64,000 bases of DNA from Lunularia cruciata. Its lineage: Eukaryota; Streptophyta; Marchantiopsida; Lunulariales; Lunulariaceae. This document shows positions 18,695 to 31,732 of this stretch, piece by piece (the first letter of the stretch is position 1; the number at the start of each line of letters is the position of its first letter). The notes under the pieces are model-generated. The model made no database searches and was not told the DNA's origin. It worked only from the letters and a program-made list of their open reading frames with translations. The DNA lies in NCBI GenBank assembly GCA_948567375.1, contig OX419755.1, forward strand, positions 53,462,291 to 53,526,290. The letters are read 5' to 3'. The translations under genes were made by a program, and so were the position numbers.

Positions 18695-20955
18695 TGTTAG
18701 GGAATTTGTTTGGCCTTGAGAGTGCACCGGGCACCTAGCTGCTTGTGCTCAGTTTGTCTTTATTGTAGTTGATTTAGAGTTTCTCGTAGACTGACATTCT
18801 CTTCCTATTCCTGGTGTGTTGGAAATCTGAGCTTTGTAAGAATTTGGGGTTTTCTTTGTTTCTTGAGGTTGGGTTCCTCAAAGGTTTGTATTTGTCTTTG
18901 GCCTTCACAAAAGTAGCTAGCTCACGCGGGTTCAGCTATGGTTTTGGACCCATTGGTTCCTAGAAATGGCTGGGAATTTTACAAACAACAAATAGTTTTC
19001 TATTTGGGCTCAACCCTGCACCCAGACTACTAAATCAAACCATTCATATAGATGGACTAAGAGCTCCTAAATGGAGCTTCCTTGTTGCTAGTCACATATT
19101 AAACATACCATCGTCTCAGGATTTGTCATTCATAAAAATTCAGCTGCAAGGTTCACAAGTTTGGACAAGCCAACCAACTCCATTTCATACAGTGTTTGCA
19201 CTAAATTATGACTGAAAATCATTTCAGCTGGCACTTTTCACACACACTCTATTGGATAATAGTAAAGACAACTCACCCTTTGGACCTCTTCCTTCACTTC
19301 CTAGCAGCACTCCCATCAATGCTTCCTTGCAAAGGTTTATGTTCTCAGCCAAAGTTCCTTTCATGAAACATCCTCAGCTCTCTTGTTCACATAAATCAAT
19401 TCTTGACCTCTTAACTGTTCCAGTCATTGCCAAAAACTTCAGCCACATTTTTTGTGAAAAACCTATCTCCACACATTCAGCTCCTCAATTTTCCACTTCT
19501 TAGAAAACCCTCAATACATTCCAGAGTCTCATGTTCCTTCAAACCAGTCCTCTTCTTCCTTCAGACTCCATTCACAAAAATACTTCCCCGTCTTTGCTTT
19601 CTTTTCATTGTTGCAAGCACCTCACCTTTTAGAAAACTTCTATCAACAGTTTAGTGCACAACTATCTTTGACTCTCCATTTTCAAAGTCATGTGTCAGCA
19701 TTTTCTCAATCATTCATGTCACATGTCAACTTTTCCCTTGAAAGTTCTCCCTCCATCCACATCCATCAGCTCTTCAATTTCAAAATTTCTCTCCCTAGTC
19801 ATGTCACTGCCCAAAGCCCTCTCAAGGCATTTCTCTTCCTCCCAAAACTCCACACATCCTTTCCCAAAAAAAAACACAAGTCACTCCATTCTCTTCTCCC
19901 AAAATTGTGTCACTCACCTCCTGTTTTTCTCCCCGAAACCCTCAATGTTCTCCTGTAAACACTTCTCCTCAAACCCATATCAATTCACAAAACTTCCTGC
20001 CAGCCCTACTAATCTTCCAAAACTCCTCATTGTCTAAACTTCACAAACATTTCTCTTGAAACCCCATTTCAATTCCCAAAAACTTCCTGCCAGCCCTACT
20101 CCACGTCTCGAAACTCCTGCTGACTAAACTCCACAAACACTTCTCCTGAAAACCGTCTCAATTCCCAAAAAACTTCATGCCAGCCCTACTCCACTTCTCC
20201 TGTCCAAGCTTGCACTCCATTCCTACGGGAAACTTACTTGCTTTCTCTCTTCTCAGACCCTACTGACCTTCCGAAACTCCTCACTGTCTAAACTTCACAA
20301 ACATTTCTCCTAAAAACCCTCTCAATTCCCGAAAAACTTCCTGCCAGCCCTACTCCACTTCTGTTGTCCAAGCTCGCACTCCATTCTTGCGGGAAACTTA
20401 CTTGCCTTCTCTCCTGCTCAGACCACCTGTCCAACTCAAAAATTCACTCTTCCCCTGTCCAAGCTTGCACTCCATTCCTATGGGAAACTTACTTGCCTTC
20501 GTCTGCACGTTGCGCAGTCTATGCGTCTGTGCTACTTGATTTCTCTCCTGCAAAGTCCTCTCTCTTCATGATTTTTTTGTTTAGCAAAGGCTCCCAAAGT
20601 ATTTTCTCCTGCAGCCTGACCACAACAAGTGCTCTATCAAAACCTTCTCCTCAACCTTCTTTTCCCACTAAATTCCTTTTGCTCCTCCACCAAGGAAAAT
20701 GTTCTTCACTCCAATAACATAAAATACCTGAGCTCATGTAACCTAACATTATTTTTCAACTCCATCCACACAAACAAAGTCCTCAAGCTAATAACACCAC
20801 AACTTTTTCCCTACTTCACCATAACATAGTAAATATCTCCCATGACAAGGTAATAAAAAATCAACTCTTGAAACCTATTGAACATGACCCATGAACAACT
20901 TCTAAACTTGCACATCAAACCTCAAGGTTACGTGTGTGTTATTTTCTCAACGACA
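18695..20955. mobile_element. Probable 2.26-kb solo LTR nested in an older LTR
   Basis: The segment starts TGTTAGGG and ends ACGACA (TG...CA). CCGG flanks it on both sides (18691-18694 and 20956-20959); ACCGG would be a 5-bp duplication with slightly different ends. The older LTR sequence continues without loss on either side when compared with 3239-3250. It has no coding domains. The right half is pyrimidine-rich with degenerate tandem units. The lack of internal genes and the flanking duplication favour a solo LTR; the orientation is uncertain. Confidence 0.65.
19985..20510. repeat. Degenerate tandem repeats in the solo LTR
   Basis: Units of roughly 90-165 bp share CCTGCCAGCCCTACTCCAC, AAACTCCTCA.TGTCTAAAC and GCACTCCATTCCTACGGGAAA. 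At least four CTGCCAGCCCTACT and three GGGAAACTTACTTGC occurrences are visible. Spacing and sequence vary, so these are old duplications. Confidence 0.75.
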
Positions 20956-21266
20956 CCGGCCTCTGTCCACCATAGCCAAGAACTCAAAGGCTCAGCATCA
21001 AAGAAGTAAGCTCTCTGGAGCTGCACTTTGAAAGTATACACCCTGGACTTGAGCTAGGTCTGAACCCTAACGGTCCCATTGACGGCACACTCAATGGTGC
21101 AAATGGTGCAAAGTGACGGTGGGCCCCACCGTGAAGTCGGTACCCCAAACACAAAATCTGACCGTTGGAAAGTAGTCTTTGAGAAACTACTGAAATAACT
21201 CTAACTATTATCACTAGAACTCCAATGTCCAAGCAATCTAGATGTGACACTACAAATGGCGTGACA
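20956..21266 (-). mobile_element. Upstream LTR of the old gypsy element, last segment
   Basis: It aligns with 3247-3557 of the left LTR at high identity (shared runs such as AAGCTCTCTGGAGCTGCACTTTGAAA). Similarity stops at 21266 (GTGACA), while the left copy continues another ~107 bp to its polypurine tract. The right LTR is therefore truncated or interrupted here. Confidence 0.8.
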
Positions 21267-22479
21267 AATGCTAGAAGTGATGACCAACAAACCAAGAGTA
21301 TGTGTTGTGATGACAAGTTAGATTGCACCTTTTTTCCATTATTTGATAGGAGGAACCTTCCCCTTTATTTATAAAGATAAAGGTAGAAGGTTTCAATGGT
21401 TGGGAAGACAAGTGGGCACCAATTATTAGTGATAGATCTACATACAACCTCCTATTTTTAAACTCTACAACTAGATACCTAGTGTGTTCCCAAAAAGAGA
21501 AAAGTGTAATACAACACCAATTGGGAATGTCAAGGATTTCCAATAGTTGGTTTGGAAGAAGGTTTAAGTGATTTAAGACCATATCTCTCAATGGACATGG
21601 TGCAAGTTATCACTTGGGCCCAAGCTCTCTACCCTTCTCTTGAATATGTGATTTAGAATATTCCTAGTATGATCAATGAGAGAAGGTCCAAGAACACTTC
21701 CTTGCAAAACTACTTTTACTTGATGTAGTGCAATGTGATTCCCATACACATCAATTGTGGAACTTATGGACAAACCTTGCACCTCTTTCTCTATTATATA
21801 ATTATCCTTGAAATACACCATCAAAGATCCTAATCTCCAAGTTTCTCAAATATTTGATGTTAATAGCTCTTGCCAACCAATTACAAGTCAAGAGAAGGCT
21901 ACATGGTTTCTGGAAAACATCATTGGGCTAACTCTGTGTCATTCCAAGTACACATGCTTTCCAATAAGATGGACCAAGTCTTGTGTATTGTCATTCTACA
22001 AATACATAAGATGAACTGAGCTCTAAAGAGAGAAAAAGATCTATGGGATTCCAATTTGGCACTACTAGTCACACCAAGGTAACTAGATTGGAGTGCAATG
22101 CTCCATTGAGGAGATTGATAGACCTTAATGTCCTTACACAACCTTTAGTCCCATGTATACTCTTTCAAATGTATATCCTCCCACATTTGGTGCTTAATTA
22201 TTTAATTATATAGGTTTGTACACATGCCATCAAGATCAAGTCCATTTGTCAATCCTCAACACTTTATCCTTCATGCCAATTGTTGGGAGAGAGGAACCAT
22301 GTAATTTAATTTAATTTTCTTTTGGGAGCAGACCTGAAACTAGATTAGGTTTTGGTGAGGAAAGTATGGTAGTTCACAATATTACTAGCTTGGACAATGG
22401 AGAAGCTAGCAAATAAAGATTTTTAAGCACATATTTGGTCTCTATTCCTTGAATAACTAATTATTCTTTCATCATAGGT
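21267..22479. other. Unassigned sequence
   Basis: Only short open frames, none with a motif I recognise. It is probably repeat-derived and lies between the old LTR and the RT relic. Confidence 0.4.
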
Positions 22480-23335
22480 AATCAACTAAGAAAGGAGAAA
22501 AAGGACCAATTTCTCAACTTGCTATTCAAGTATGAGAGCTTGCTTTCACAATGAAGGACCTAGGCAAGTGTAAGGTGATGCAATTCTCCATTGACTTGAT
22601 TGATAAAATTCACATCTATCAAAGTAGACATTGTTGAAGCAAACATAAATAGGAGCTTCTGGATGAAAGGTGCAAAGAGCTCCAAGAGGCTAGTCTTATT
22701 TAGCCATCCAGTTCTGATTTTGCAACAACTATAATCATGTCAGCAAAGAAGGATTCTGTTGGATTATGGATTGAAAAGAAGATATGTGGGGATTATAAAT
22801 CTTTGAACCTAGTTATAACTTAGGATAAGTACACCATAGCTATCTTGGTAGAGTTATTGAGTACTCTAACAACCTCACCATTATGGATCTATGCTAAGTA
22901 TGTGCAAAATTTGACCAAATTTTGCTTTGTGCAAAAGATTGTGAGAAACAATGTTCCATGGAAGCAATAGACTTTGGGAGTGGTTGGTGATGCACTTTGG
23001 CTTGAAGAATGCACTAATATTCTCTCAATAAGTCATGGACCAAGTACTCAAAGGTGAAAATTTCTTGAAGTGTTGTATAGATGATGTTCCAGTCTATAGC
23101 AAGGGTTTTGAGCAACACTTGACTCATCTAGAAAAGTTATTCAAGAGGCTAACCGCTGTGGATCAGAAAATACATCCCAAAAAATGTGAGTCTACTATTC
23201 AATCATTATTTTACCTTGGGCATTGTATCCTTCTTGATGATGTTATGGTTCTTTGGCCAAAGTGGTTGCTATCTCGGAAATGCCAAACCCCAATGATGCA
23301 ATCACATTGAGAAGCTCCATTGGGTTGTGTAACTA
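22480..23335 (+). pseudogene. Reverse transcriptase relic of another Ty3/gypsy element
   Basis: The plus strand reads a broken gypsy RT across several frames: LLDERCKELQEASL, IIMSAKKDSVGLW, KKICGDYKSLN, then HFGLKNAL and an open stretch from 23035 with CIDDVPVYSKGFEQHL (catalytic DD, codons 23074-23085), IHPKKCE and LFYLGHCIL. Stops and frameshifts are frequent. It differs from both other gypsy RTs in the window. No intact neighbouring domains were identified. Confidence 0.8.
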
Positions 23336-24229
23336 TAACCAGAATTGGCATTCCTTGAGAGAAATAAGAGTTTAGTTGAATAACCCTTGAGAAATGAATA
23401 TTTATTAAATTAGGTGACAACATTGATAATTTTACATAATTTCATGATCAACTGCTATGATATATAGGTAGAAGAAGATGTTTATTTGGAAGAAATATAT
23501 TCAAACACAACTAGTTGGAGATGCATTTGAGTCTCCCAAAGAGTATAAAGGAGAGACTAATAGTGGAGTATTGCATTATTATTTTAAAGTTAACCATCAA
23601 CTAGGCAGTTTCTTGAATCCAAGAGCATAACAATAATTCCAAGTGTTCTCTTTGAATTAAAGCTTGTAAATAAAGCTACAAGGAAATTCAAATTCAATGG
23701 ATGAGATATTTTTATACATGTATTGGGATTTGTTGTACTTGGGCTACTTAGAGTGCCAAATGTACTTGCTCAAAGCTAGTCAACATGTTGTGGTGCACCT
23801 AATCAAAATTTCATAACTCCACTTTATTTGAGGAGGATTTGAATTTATAGAGGTCTTTAATTTGCTTGTTCTTTGCATAAATATAGATATATGTGAAAGA
23901 TATATCCAAAAAGGTGAGGTCTTATAGAGTCATTTTGTGTTTTCTAAAAACAATTGGATCTCTAAAAGGTGAATCACTTGAATTAAAAAAAGCTTCATCA
24001 TAGAGTTTGGGAGGAGATATCTATATTTTGGGAAGAGAGAATGCTCACAAAGTTAAAATCTAGAAGAGATCAAGTTTTGGAAGGAATTTTTATGAGGAAT
24101 TTAGGTTTGGAGAGTTGATTGTCAAAGAGATTTTAATTTAGATTGTAGAGATCAAGTATTGAGAGTAAGTTTTTGTGGAGTTTAACTTTAGGAAGACTTA
24201 GAGTATTGGAGTAGTTTGGGAAGTTTCAT
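23336..24229. other. AT-rich sequence without recognisable gene
   Basis: It may include the decayed continuation of the RT relic (LRSSIGLCNYNQNWH near 23310), but no later domain could be recognised. Confidence 0.4.
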
Positions 24230-24700
24230 GAGTTGTTCAACTTGTGAGAGTTCTAGAGTTTGAGTTTCAAGTTGCAAGAGTTTGAATTTCAAGTTTAGGG
24301 TTGCAAAGCTCAATTTTTAGGAGTTTAAGTTTTGAGTTTTAAGTTGCAAGCTTTGTGCTTGAGTTTTGAGTTGTAGAGCTCAAGCTTTGGGGTTTGAGTT
24401 TCAAGTTTTGAGTGCTTTGTGCTTGAGTTTTGTGAAGGTTTAGAGACATAGTGGCAATGGCAATCTTTGAGTTTAGGGTTTGATTTAAGCAATTTTTGAG
24501 AGTTTTGAGTTGCAAATTTTGAGGATTGAGTTTTGGGGAAGATTTGGGAGGGTTTAAAAATTGATTGGTAGTTTTCACGTTTACAGTTGTGAGTGAGTTA
24601 GTGTTTGAGTGTTGATAATTTCAAATTGTAGAGATTGAGTTTTGAGTTGGAGAGCTTGAGTTCTAAAAGGGTTTAGATATATAGTTGTTGCAGATTTTGA
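24230..24700. repeat. G/T-rich degenerate repeat (TTGAG-like)
   Basis: The strand is strongly biased to T and G, with recurring GAGTTT, TTTGAGTT and AAGTTGCAAG words (for example 24240-24440). The long minus-strand open frame here (24339-24578) encodes only Asn, Gln, Lys, Leu, Ser and Thr-rich sequence and is a by-product of composition. Confidence 0.7.
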
Positions 24701-27112
24701 GTTTAGGTAGCAAAAAAAGAGTGCCATTCTTTAGAAGACATAGTCCAATTTTATGAGAGAGTTCTCAAAAAGAGAATAAGAAATGTAGTTTGTTGAAGAG
24801 GAGATTGAAAAAGAGGGAGAGAGAGTTTAGCAAAATTTAGAGAAGAGAGTTTGGCAATCAAGAATTGGAGAGGTAGAAATTTAAGAGCATTTGAGATTTT
24901 AGAGAGGAGGCTAGAATGGCAATGGCAAATTACCAGAGGGTTATCAAGATGGATGAGATAGAGGATACACAAGAGGGTCCTTCTTATAATATAGTTCCAC
25001 ACTTTGAAGGACTGCATGACATTCATCACATGGTGCTGGTTAGATAAGCACTAGCAGAAAAATTAAGTGAGCCAGATTAGAGAAGTTGATCTTGATGCAT
25101 TAGGGCTCAAATTTGCATTGGCACATAGTATCCATGCACACATATAAGATTTCCAATTCAATTCAAGTTCTAGTTGTCAACTCAATAGTAAATTTTGGGA
25201 ATTGTTACTCAAAACATTGAAGAACCTTAATCTCTTTTCATTTACTACTCCCAAGATGTGCAAGTTAGTATCTTCTCTATTTTGCTCTCTATTTTCATAC
25301 TCCTTTGAAGAGATGCTTTTCTTATTACTTCAATTGTCTCTTCCTCACCTTCTTACAATACAAATATAAATATGTTTATATATCCTACTCTGTAGTTGTG
25401 GGTTCTATTTCCATGATCATAGACTTTTCAAGTGCATATTATTCATACAACCATATGACATGCCTTGCTTTTTTGATTGGGTTTTGCAAATTGTACATGA
25501 TTCATTGAATTTCAACTCCGATTGGCAGCCTTAGTTGTCCGTGAAGTTGTCAAGATATCTTCCATCTCTAAGAAATTGTAACTCCTAATATCTTTGCTTA
25601 GTTATAAATAGTCCAAAGAACCATCCACTTCCTCCTCCATCAATATTAAAGATTTTTAAATTGACAATTTGAGTGAGAACACTTTCATGTTTTACATACA
25701 TGCAACTTGCATGTATCACATAGTTTGCTTGGTATGCATAGACTATGTGGCCTATGTAGTATGTTGTGAATGCACAAGACCTCTCAGTTGGATATTTAAC
25801 TCTGTGTCTTATCTTATTCTTTGCAGGTTTATTCTTGCATAGACTTTGCAAGTTCATGGGACAAGGATACATCTTTAGGGAGAGTAGGTGGGAAGATGCT
25901 CACTTTGATGCCCAAATGATATGGGAGGCCTTTTGCTGGAAAAAGGGAGATCGGGAAGAGGAAGACAATAACATATACTTTGGTGGAAGATTGGTTCCTG
26001 ATGAGAGGTTGCACTACTAGGAGGTATTTGGCACATTAGTGCACCTATAGGTGCTTTTAGATCTTTTTTCCATATGATTTTTTGCCTTTGTATTCCTTCA
26101 TATAGACCAAAGGTTGTACATGGAAACATCATTTTGGGAGTGAAGACTAAGATGGCAAGATCTACCTTTGAGGATTACAATTGAGAAGAGATGAAACTAC
26201 ATGCTATTGAGCAAGAGTTTGTTGTTATACATAGGCATATTCATTGTCTAGGCATTGGTTCAAGGTCACCTATGTAGGATAGTTCCTTACTCATTCGTTC
26301 ATGGAGAGAGGGCTTTTGGATGAAGATAAGGTGGTGTAGGAGAGCCAAGATGAGGAAGAGAAGCTCTTCATCCATAATCCAAAGGAACATAAGGATGAGG
26401 ATTAATACCTTGTATCTTTTATCATTCAGATGTGAGGTGAAAGATTCTAGTATTGGATGTGGGATGCTAAGCTAACATAAGAGTTCCTACTCGTCCTATA
26501 TTCTTGGAGTGGTGCACAAAAACCATGAGGAGATGATGGTGCTATTACAAAGCAAGCATTTCTTTGTGGTCTATCAGCCATCTTGGACTTACACAATACT
26601 CAAAAAACTTAGAGCATTTTGTTGAGTATTATTTGACACATTTTGAGGTTATCATTTGGACTAGTGGCCCAAAGAGGGTGGAGGAGCAACTATTCTGGTC
26701 AATGTAGGTTTTGAGTTTCTTACCACCAGGCATACACTTGGGCTCTTGGCTCATGATATGCCTTGGTGAGAAGGATGGGTACTTGGATGAGTTTAGAGCT
26801 TATCTGGTGAGACCTTGTAGTAAATTTCCTTCTTTAGGGTTGTCCCTTAGAGATATATTGATAATTGTCAGTGATGCTTTATCTTACTATAGAAACCATC
26901 CCTAGATGGTGCTATACATCCTCCTATATTTAGTCCCATTGACACATCTAGTATCTCATATCCTTCATTATCAAGCTGCCTTGTAGCTCCTCTTGATAGA
27001 TTTAGAGTATCCGTAGAGCCTACTATTATGTTTTGGTAGGAGAGTGGTCCTCTTATAGATTTAATGATTATTATGCAAATCCTTATGAATCTTTAGCATT
27101 GGTTTTGAGGGA
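24701..27112. other. Unassigned sequence
   Basis: Short frames only, including an 84-codon frame at 25766-26020 (with HRLCKFMGQGYIF) that I cannot assign. It is probably old mobile-element DNA. Confidence 0.4.
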
Positions 27113-27797
27113 GTTGCAAGCCGGCCTATCTCTCACTCAAGATGAACCTCTGATGGCTATTATGGTAGTGCATCATGGACTAAGAAGGCAAGGAACCCCA
27201 AATCCATCATACTCCTCCAAGGTTAACACTCCAAGACTCCAACCATTGCTCACTAGACAACTCAATGAAAGAGAGATAGTTGCAAATGAAAGGATGATAA
27301 GTACCTCCTTACCCTAGTTTATATTCCTTTGAAATAGTTCTACACCAAAGTTACTAATTATTGGAGTAACTGAAGTTACTAGGCTAGAAGTCAAATAAAG
27401 TCAAAAATTCTAAGGGAATATCTATACTCATGAGATCATTCTCCTAAGCATATGGTCTTATCTTGACCTAACCACTAAGTCAAGGATTACTTCACATGGG
27501 CTATCCTTGGACTATAGAAGAATCTGAAGCAAAAAGGCTTGTGGGTCCAAGAGTTCTCAACTCTTTCCTCAAAGCCAAACACCTAGGAATAATAACAAGT
27601 CAATACATTAAAATCCAAAATAGTGATGCTCATCTTTTCTATGTCCTCTAAAGTAAGGTCCCATCTATCTTAATTATGACTAACTTTAGCTAATCATGAC
27701 TAATGTAAAACCATCATGTATCTCTATATAAATATTATCTCTCAAGTATTTATAATACCAAACTAAAAATCACAATTTCACATACATGCACAAATGA
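27113..27797 (-). mobile_element. Inverted LTR copy of the young element family
   Basis: The reverse complement matches the 692-bp LTR over nearly its full length, from the GCCGGCCT end near 27115 to the GTGCATGTATGT start near 27795, with substitutions. The plus-strand open frame at 27033-27317 is its antisense. No Asp-type primer site or polypurine tract adjoins it, so it is a solo LTR or fragment. It is older than the 10770-18601 insertion. Confidence 0.85.
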
Positions 27798-27910
27798 GCC
27801 CACCATGCATCTTTACAAGAGGTTGTAGATGTGACATAGAGTACTTCCTTTATACATCATATCCGCTACCAAAGACTTAGAGATGTGCTATTGAGTCATG
27901 GGCATATCCA

Positions 27911-28094
<184 letters not shown>

Positions 28095-29317
28095 TGTATA
28101 ATTATATTTTATATTTCATGATGATGATATGATGTGTAAATTATCTCTCATCACAATACAACTCTTTCATCTCTCTTCTTTCTTGTTATTATTATTTGTA
28201 GATAAAATTTATCCTTATATATTTTTCCTATGTTAGCTAATTGGTTTTCCCCAAAATGCATTGAGTATATGAACCAAGTAAAAACAACAAGAAAGCATGG
28301 AAAATTTCATATGAGATATTGAAGAATAAGCAATTTTTTATGTTGGTTTAAAGAAGAACCCGTTGCATAACCTAAATAGTCCATTAGATACTCAACTTGC
28401 TTCAATCTTTTGGCCATAGTAGATCCTATGATGCACCATATCCATCAAACTTGGTTTGATTCTCTTCTCCTTTCCATGACTGTCCATTGTAAGTGTTTGT
28501 ACATACTTTCTCCCTTATTGAACTTTTGTTTCTATGTTACCATTATTGTCAATTTTCATTAAGTTTGATTTTATCCTTTGATCGTTGATTTTCAGTCTAA
28601 GGAAGTGTCTAAAGCATTCTGTATTACAAGAAGCCTCCTAACATTTTAAACCTCCATGAAGCAATTTCTTAGTTAAATTCTCATACTTAGAGTGCCAAAC
28701 CCATGAACTCCAAGAGCCATCCATTTCTTGCATATAGCACATACCACATAGACCATGCAATTTGTGTCTATGGGGTATGTTTAGGAAATGTAGTTTGAAA
28801 TCCTCTTGGGGTTTTTGGGTTTTGCAAGACAAACACTGTTTATATCAAATCAAGATCAAGGATATTAAGAACTCTCTAACATACTCTCTAAAATAGAATC
28901 AGAACTGATTATAAAAATGAGAGGTGGGTTGGAAAGCTTTAGAGTTTGAGGAGTGTTGACAATGGAGATGAGTTTGCATGCAGAATATGGAATGACAATA
29001 AATATAGATTCATGACCAAAGAATGATAATTCAATGGATTAAAATAAGTGAACATGATTTGATTTGGTTTCAAAGAAAATTTTTACAAATTTTAATTACA
29101 ATAGACCTCCACATCTCATTCTAGTCTCCATTGTCAAAGTTGTACTAGATCATTCTAGTCTTCATCCTCAAAATTGTAATATGGTAAAAGGGAATTTAGG
29201 ATCTACAACATAGCTACTAGTACCACCCAAATTTACCCCAAACAAGAGTGTAATTTTACTCTTTATCTTATAGGATGTCTTTCATATTCTAGCTAACTCA
29301 AGAGTCATGGAATAATA

Positions 29318-29363
29318 TCTAAAGTGGAGAAAATCCCTCGATAAGGATTTTCTCCACTTTAGA
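29318..29363. repeat. Perfect 19-bp inverted repeat, 8-nt loop
   Basis: The left arm TCTAAAGTGGAGAAAATCC (29318-29336) is the exact reverse complement of 29345-29363, separated by CTCGATAA. No family is recognised. Confidence 0.9.
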
Positions 29364-31559
29364 CCATATTTTCTCTATATGAAATGTTTGCTCTACTTCA
29401 AATTTTCTCCTCTCCGCTTCTACAAGGTACTTATGTTTCTCCATCTTCACAAATTTTTAATCCTATATCTCTATAATCTTAAATCTCTCTTGTGCTTCTA
29501 CCAATTCATTCTTCCATTTACTATGGTTTGCTAAATCTTAAGACAAAGTAGCTATAATAGGAGTAAGATTTTTACTCAATCAAGAAATCTTTTTGCCCTT
29601 GTGAGATTCATTATCTCCTTCTTGAGATGCAATTTCTTCCTCTAATCCTATTGTCTCCTCTAGTCCTCTTATCTCTTTGGATGGTGAAACTCCATCTTTG
29701 GTACTATTGGAACTCCTTTGGCTTTGATCTCCTCCTCAAGCCCTCCATGTGGATGTTAAGGGAATAGAATCCACTCTTGACTCTTGAAGCATCCAAAATT
29801 TCTTCTTCTTTGGCTCTATTCTTCCTCTATGAAAGCCCAAGTGTGCACCCTTCTTCTTCAAGTTCATGCACCACCTAAACATCTCTACTATTTTCTGTAA
29901 CACCACCACCAATACTAACTAGAGCAAGAGGAGATATATTTGCATGATTTCCAAACAATCAATTCATGGGGTTGAAGAAGGGACAAATATGATTTAATTT
30001 ATCCTCTAATTTTTTTCCAATCTTATTTGAACTGCTAGTCAATAGACCTTCCCTGGTACTCATGGTTTCCCATGCTTTTACTTCCACTTATGATTTCATA
30101 TATATTGCCCACTTCTTGTACAATTTGTCTCTTGATAAAGTAGGCAAAAATCCCCCTCCCATGACATGCAAAATAGATTGCCATGTAATTGAACACAATC
30201 ATCTTTTGAACAAGCTTCTTGCAATTACTACCATGAATTTGATTAAAATATTATTCTTCCTCCAAATAATCCAAGATTTGTGCATAATGATGGCCTATCA
30301 TGCAAAATCTACCTTGATTGCCCTTCATTTCCTTTGCTTTGTTCTCCTCTAATTCCATCTTCAATCACTCATGAAATCTTGATTGTAATTTGGGGGATTT
30401 TTGTAACCTTAGAGATTTATGCAACTCGTGCAACTCGTGTGCTCTTATGAGAGAATTTGTACTAGATATTGATAGGTAGGAGCAATGTAATTTCCATTGC
30501 TTGATTTCATTGCAATCAATTACAACTCCATGAATTACAAATATTTGGGGCAATGCTTGATGAGGTCTTTGCAGCTTCTCTAGCTCACTTGCCAAATGTC
30601 AGTGGTACAAATTGCTTTATTTATGCAAGTGGTTCTTTATGTGGGATTCAACTCTTCCATGAGATCCATGAGGAATGCAGAGGGCAAATTTGAAATTCTA
30701 AATATGAAAAATTCCACTTGTTAAAACCATCTTTGTATGAACTTCTTTTGAATTATGTATATTTAGGTGGAACCACCTTTCAAAATTTTATAATTCCTAA
30801 TTGACATGTGTCAATCAGCAAGTTGATAATCTATATTATCACCTAATCTTTGTCTAGTATCACTAATGAGTCTTGATTTTGGCTAACAAAAATACTATAT
30901 TTAGCCGGCCCATAAATGTCTCCAACTAAAACCCCTAGCACCATAAAATGATTCTCATCACATGTATCTCATTTATGGTAGCATTCCACTTCACTCAATT
31001 TTCTGTTTATAGATTTTTTTACAAATATCAGAATATTTCTAATAAGTTAATGTTACTTTCTAATCTAAAACCCTCTAATAAGTAACCCTAACCCTCATAC
31101 TCTTACTATCATTCTAGCTTATATAGGACTAATTCCATTCATATACTTATTCCTAAACTCCAAGAAAATTCATGTAGATCTTAGTGAATATATACTCTCT
31201 CATGCCCTTACTAGCATCCTCACTTGTGCACTCAATTCGTTTTTTGGGATTCTCTCTTATAGAAGAAAGGGATTTGAAGCTTGGTTCCATGCTTCTCCTT
31301 TGATTAAGGACTTTGTTTCTCATATGAGGAGTTTATCATAACACTTCATCTAAGGTTGGACAAATTTCATACAACACTTTTTGTCTACTTGACAATCGTG
31401 CTTATAGATCCTTATCTGATACATAGTGTAATGTTCCAAGGACATGAGAACCCCAAAAGAAACACAAGGCTTCATCTCTCAATACTCCGATGCCCTAAAG
31501 GAACACCTTGTCTTGATCATATAACAAAGAGGACCCACTCAAACGGAGCTCTCTACCCT

Positions 31560-31690
31560 TGGATCCGATATATATCCGGATTGGTGATATGTCAACAAGC
31601 TCAACCATTGGATCAGATATATGGATTGGTGACATGTTAGTAAGCTCCATCCTTAGATTAGTTGCATGGATTAGTGACATATAGATTCTT
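31560..31690. repeat. Three degenerate ~45-bp tandem units
   Basis: Units share GGATTGGTGACATGT and GGATCAGATATATGG-like words. They end directly beside the palindrome at 31693-31732. Confidence 0.6.
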
Positions 31691-31692
31691 GC

Positions 31693-31732
31693 CATATTTG
31701 GTTGGTCAAACTTGTTTGACCAACCAAATATG
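31693..31732. repeat. 40-bp palindrome, 2-nt centre
   Basis: The left arm CATATTTGGTTGGTCAAAC (31693-31711) is perfectly complementary to 31714-31732 around a TT centre. It could extrude a cruciform. No family is recognised. Confidence 0.9.

Noticed and set aside
19985..20510. CRISPR-like spaced repeats
   Set aside because: Units vary in length and sequence, spacers are not unique, and the context is a plant LTR.
24339..24578. 79-codon minus-strand protein
   Set aside because: Low-complexity composition dictated by the G/T-rich repeat; no domain.
29700..30600. Possible LINE ORF1 on the minus strand
   Set aside because: Some fragments vaguely resemble plant LINE ORF1, but no continuous frame or diagnostic motif supports the call.
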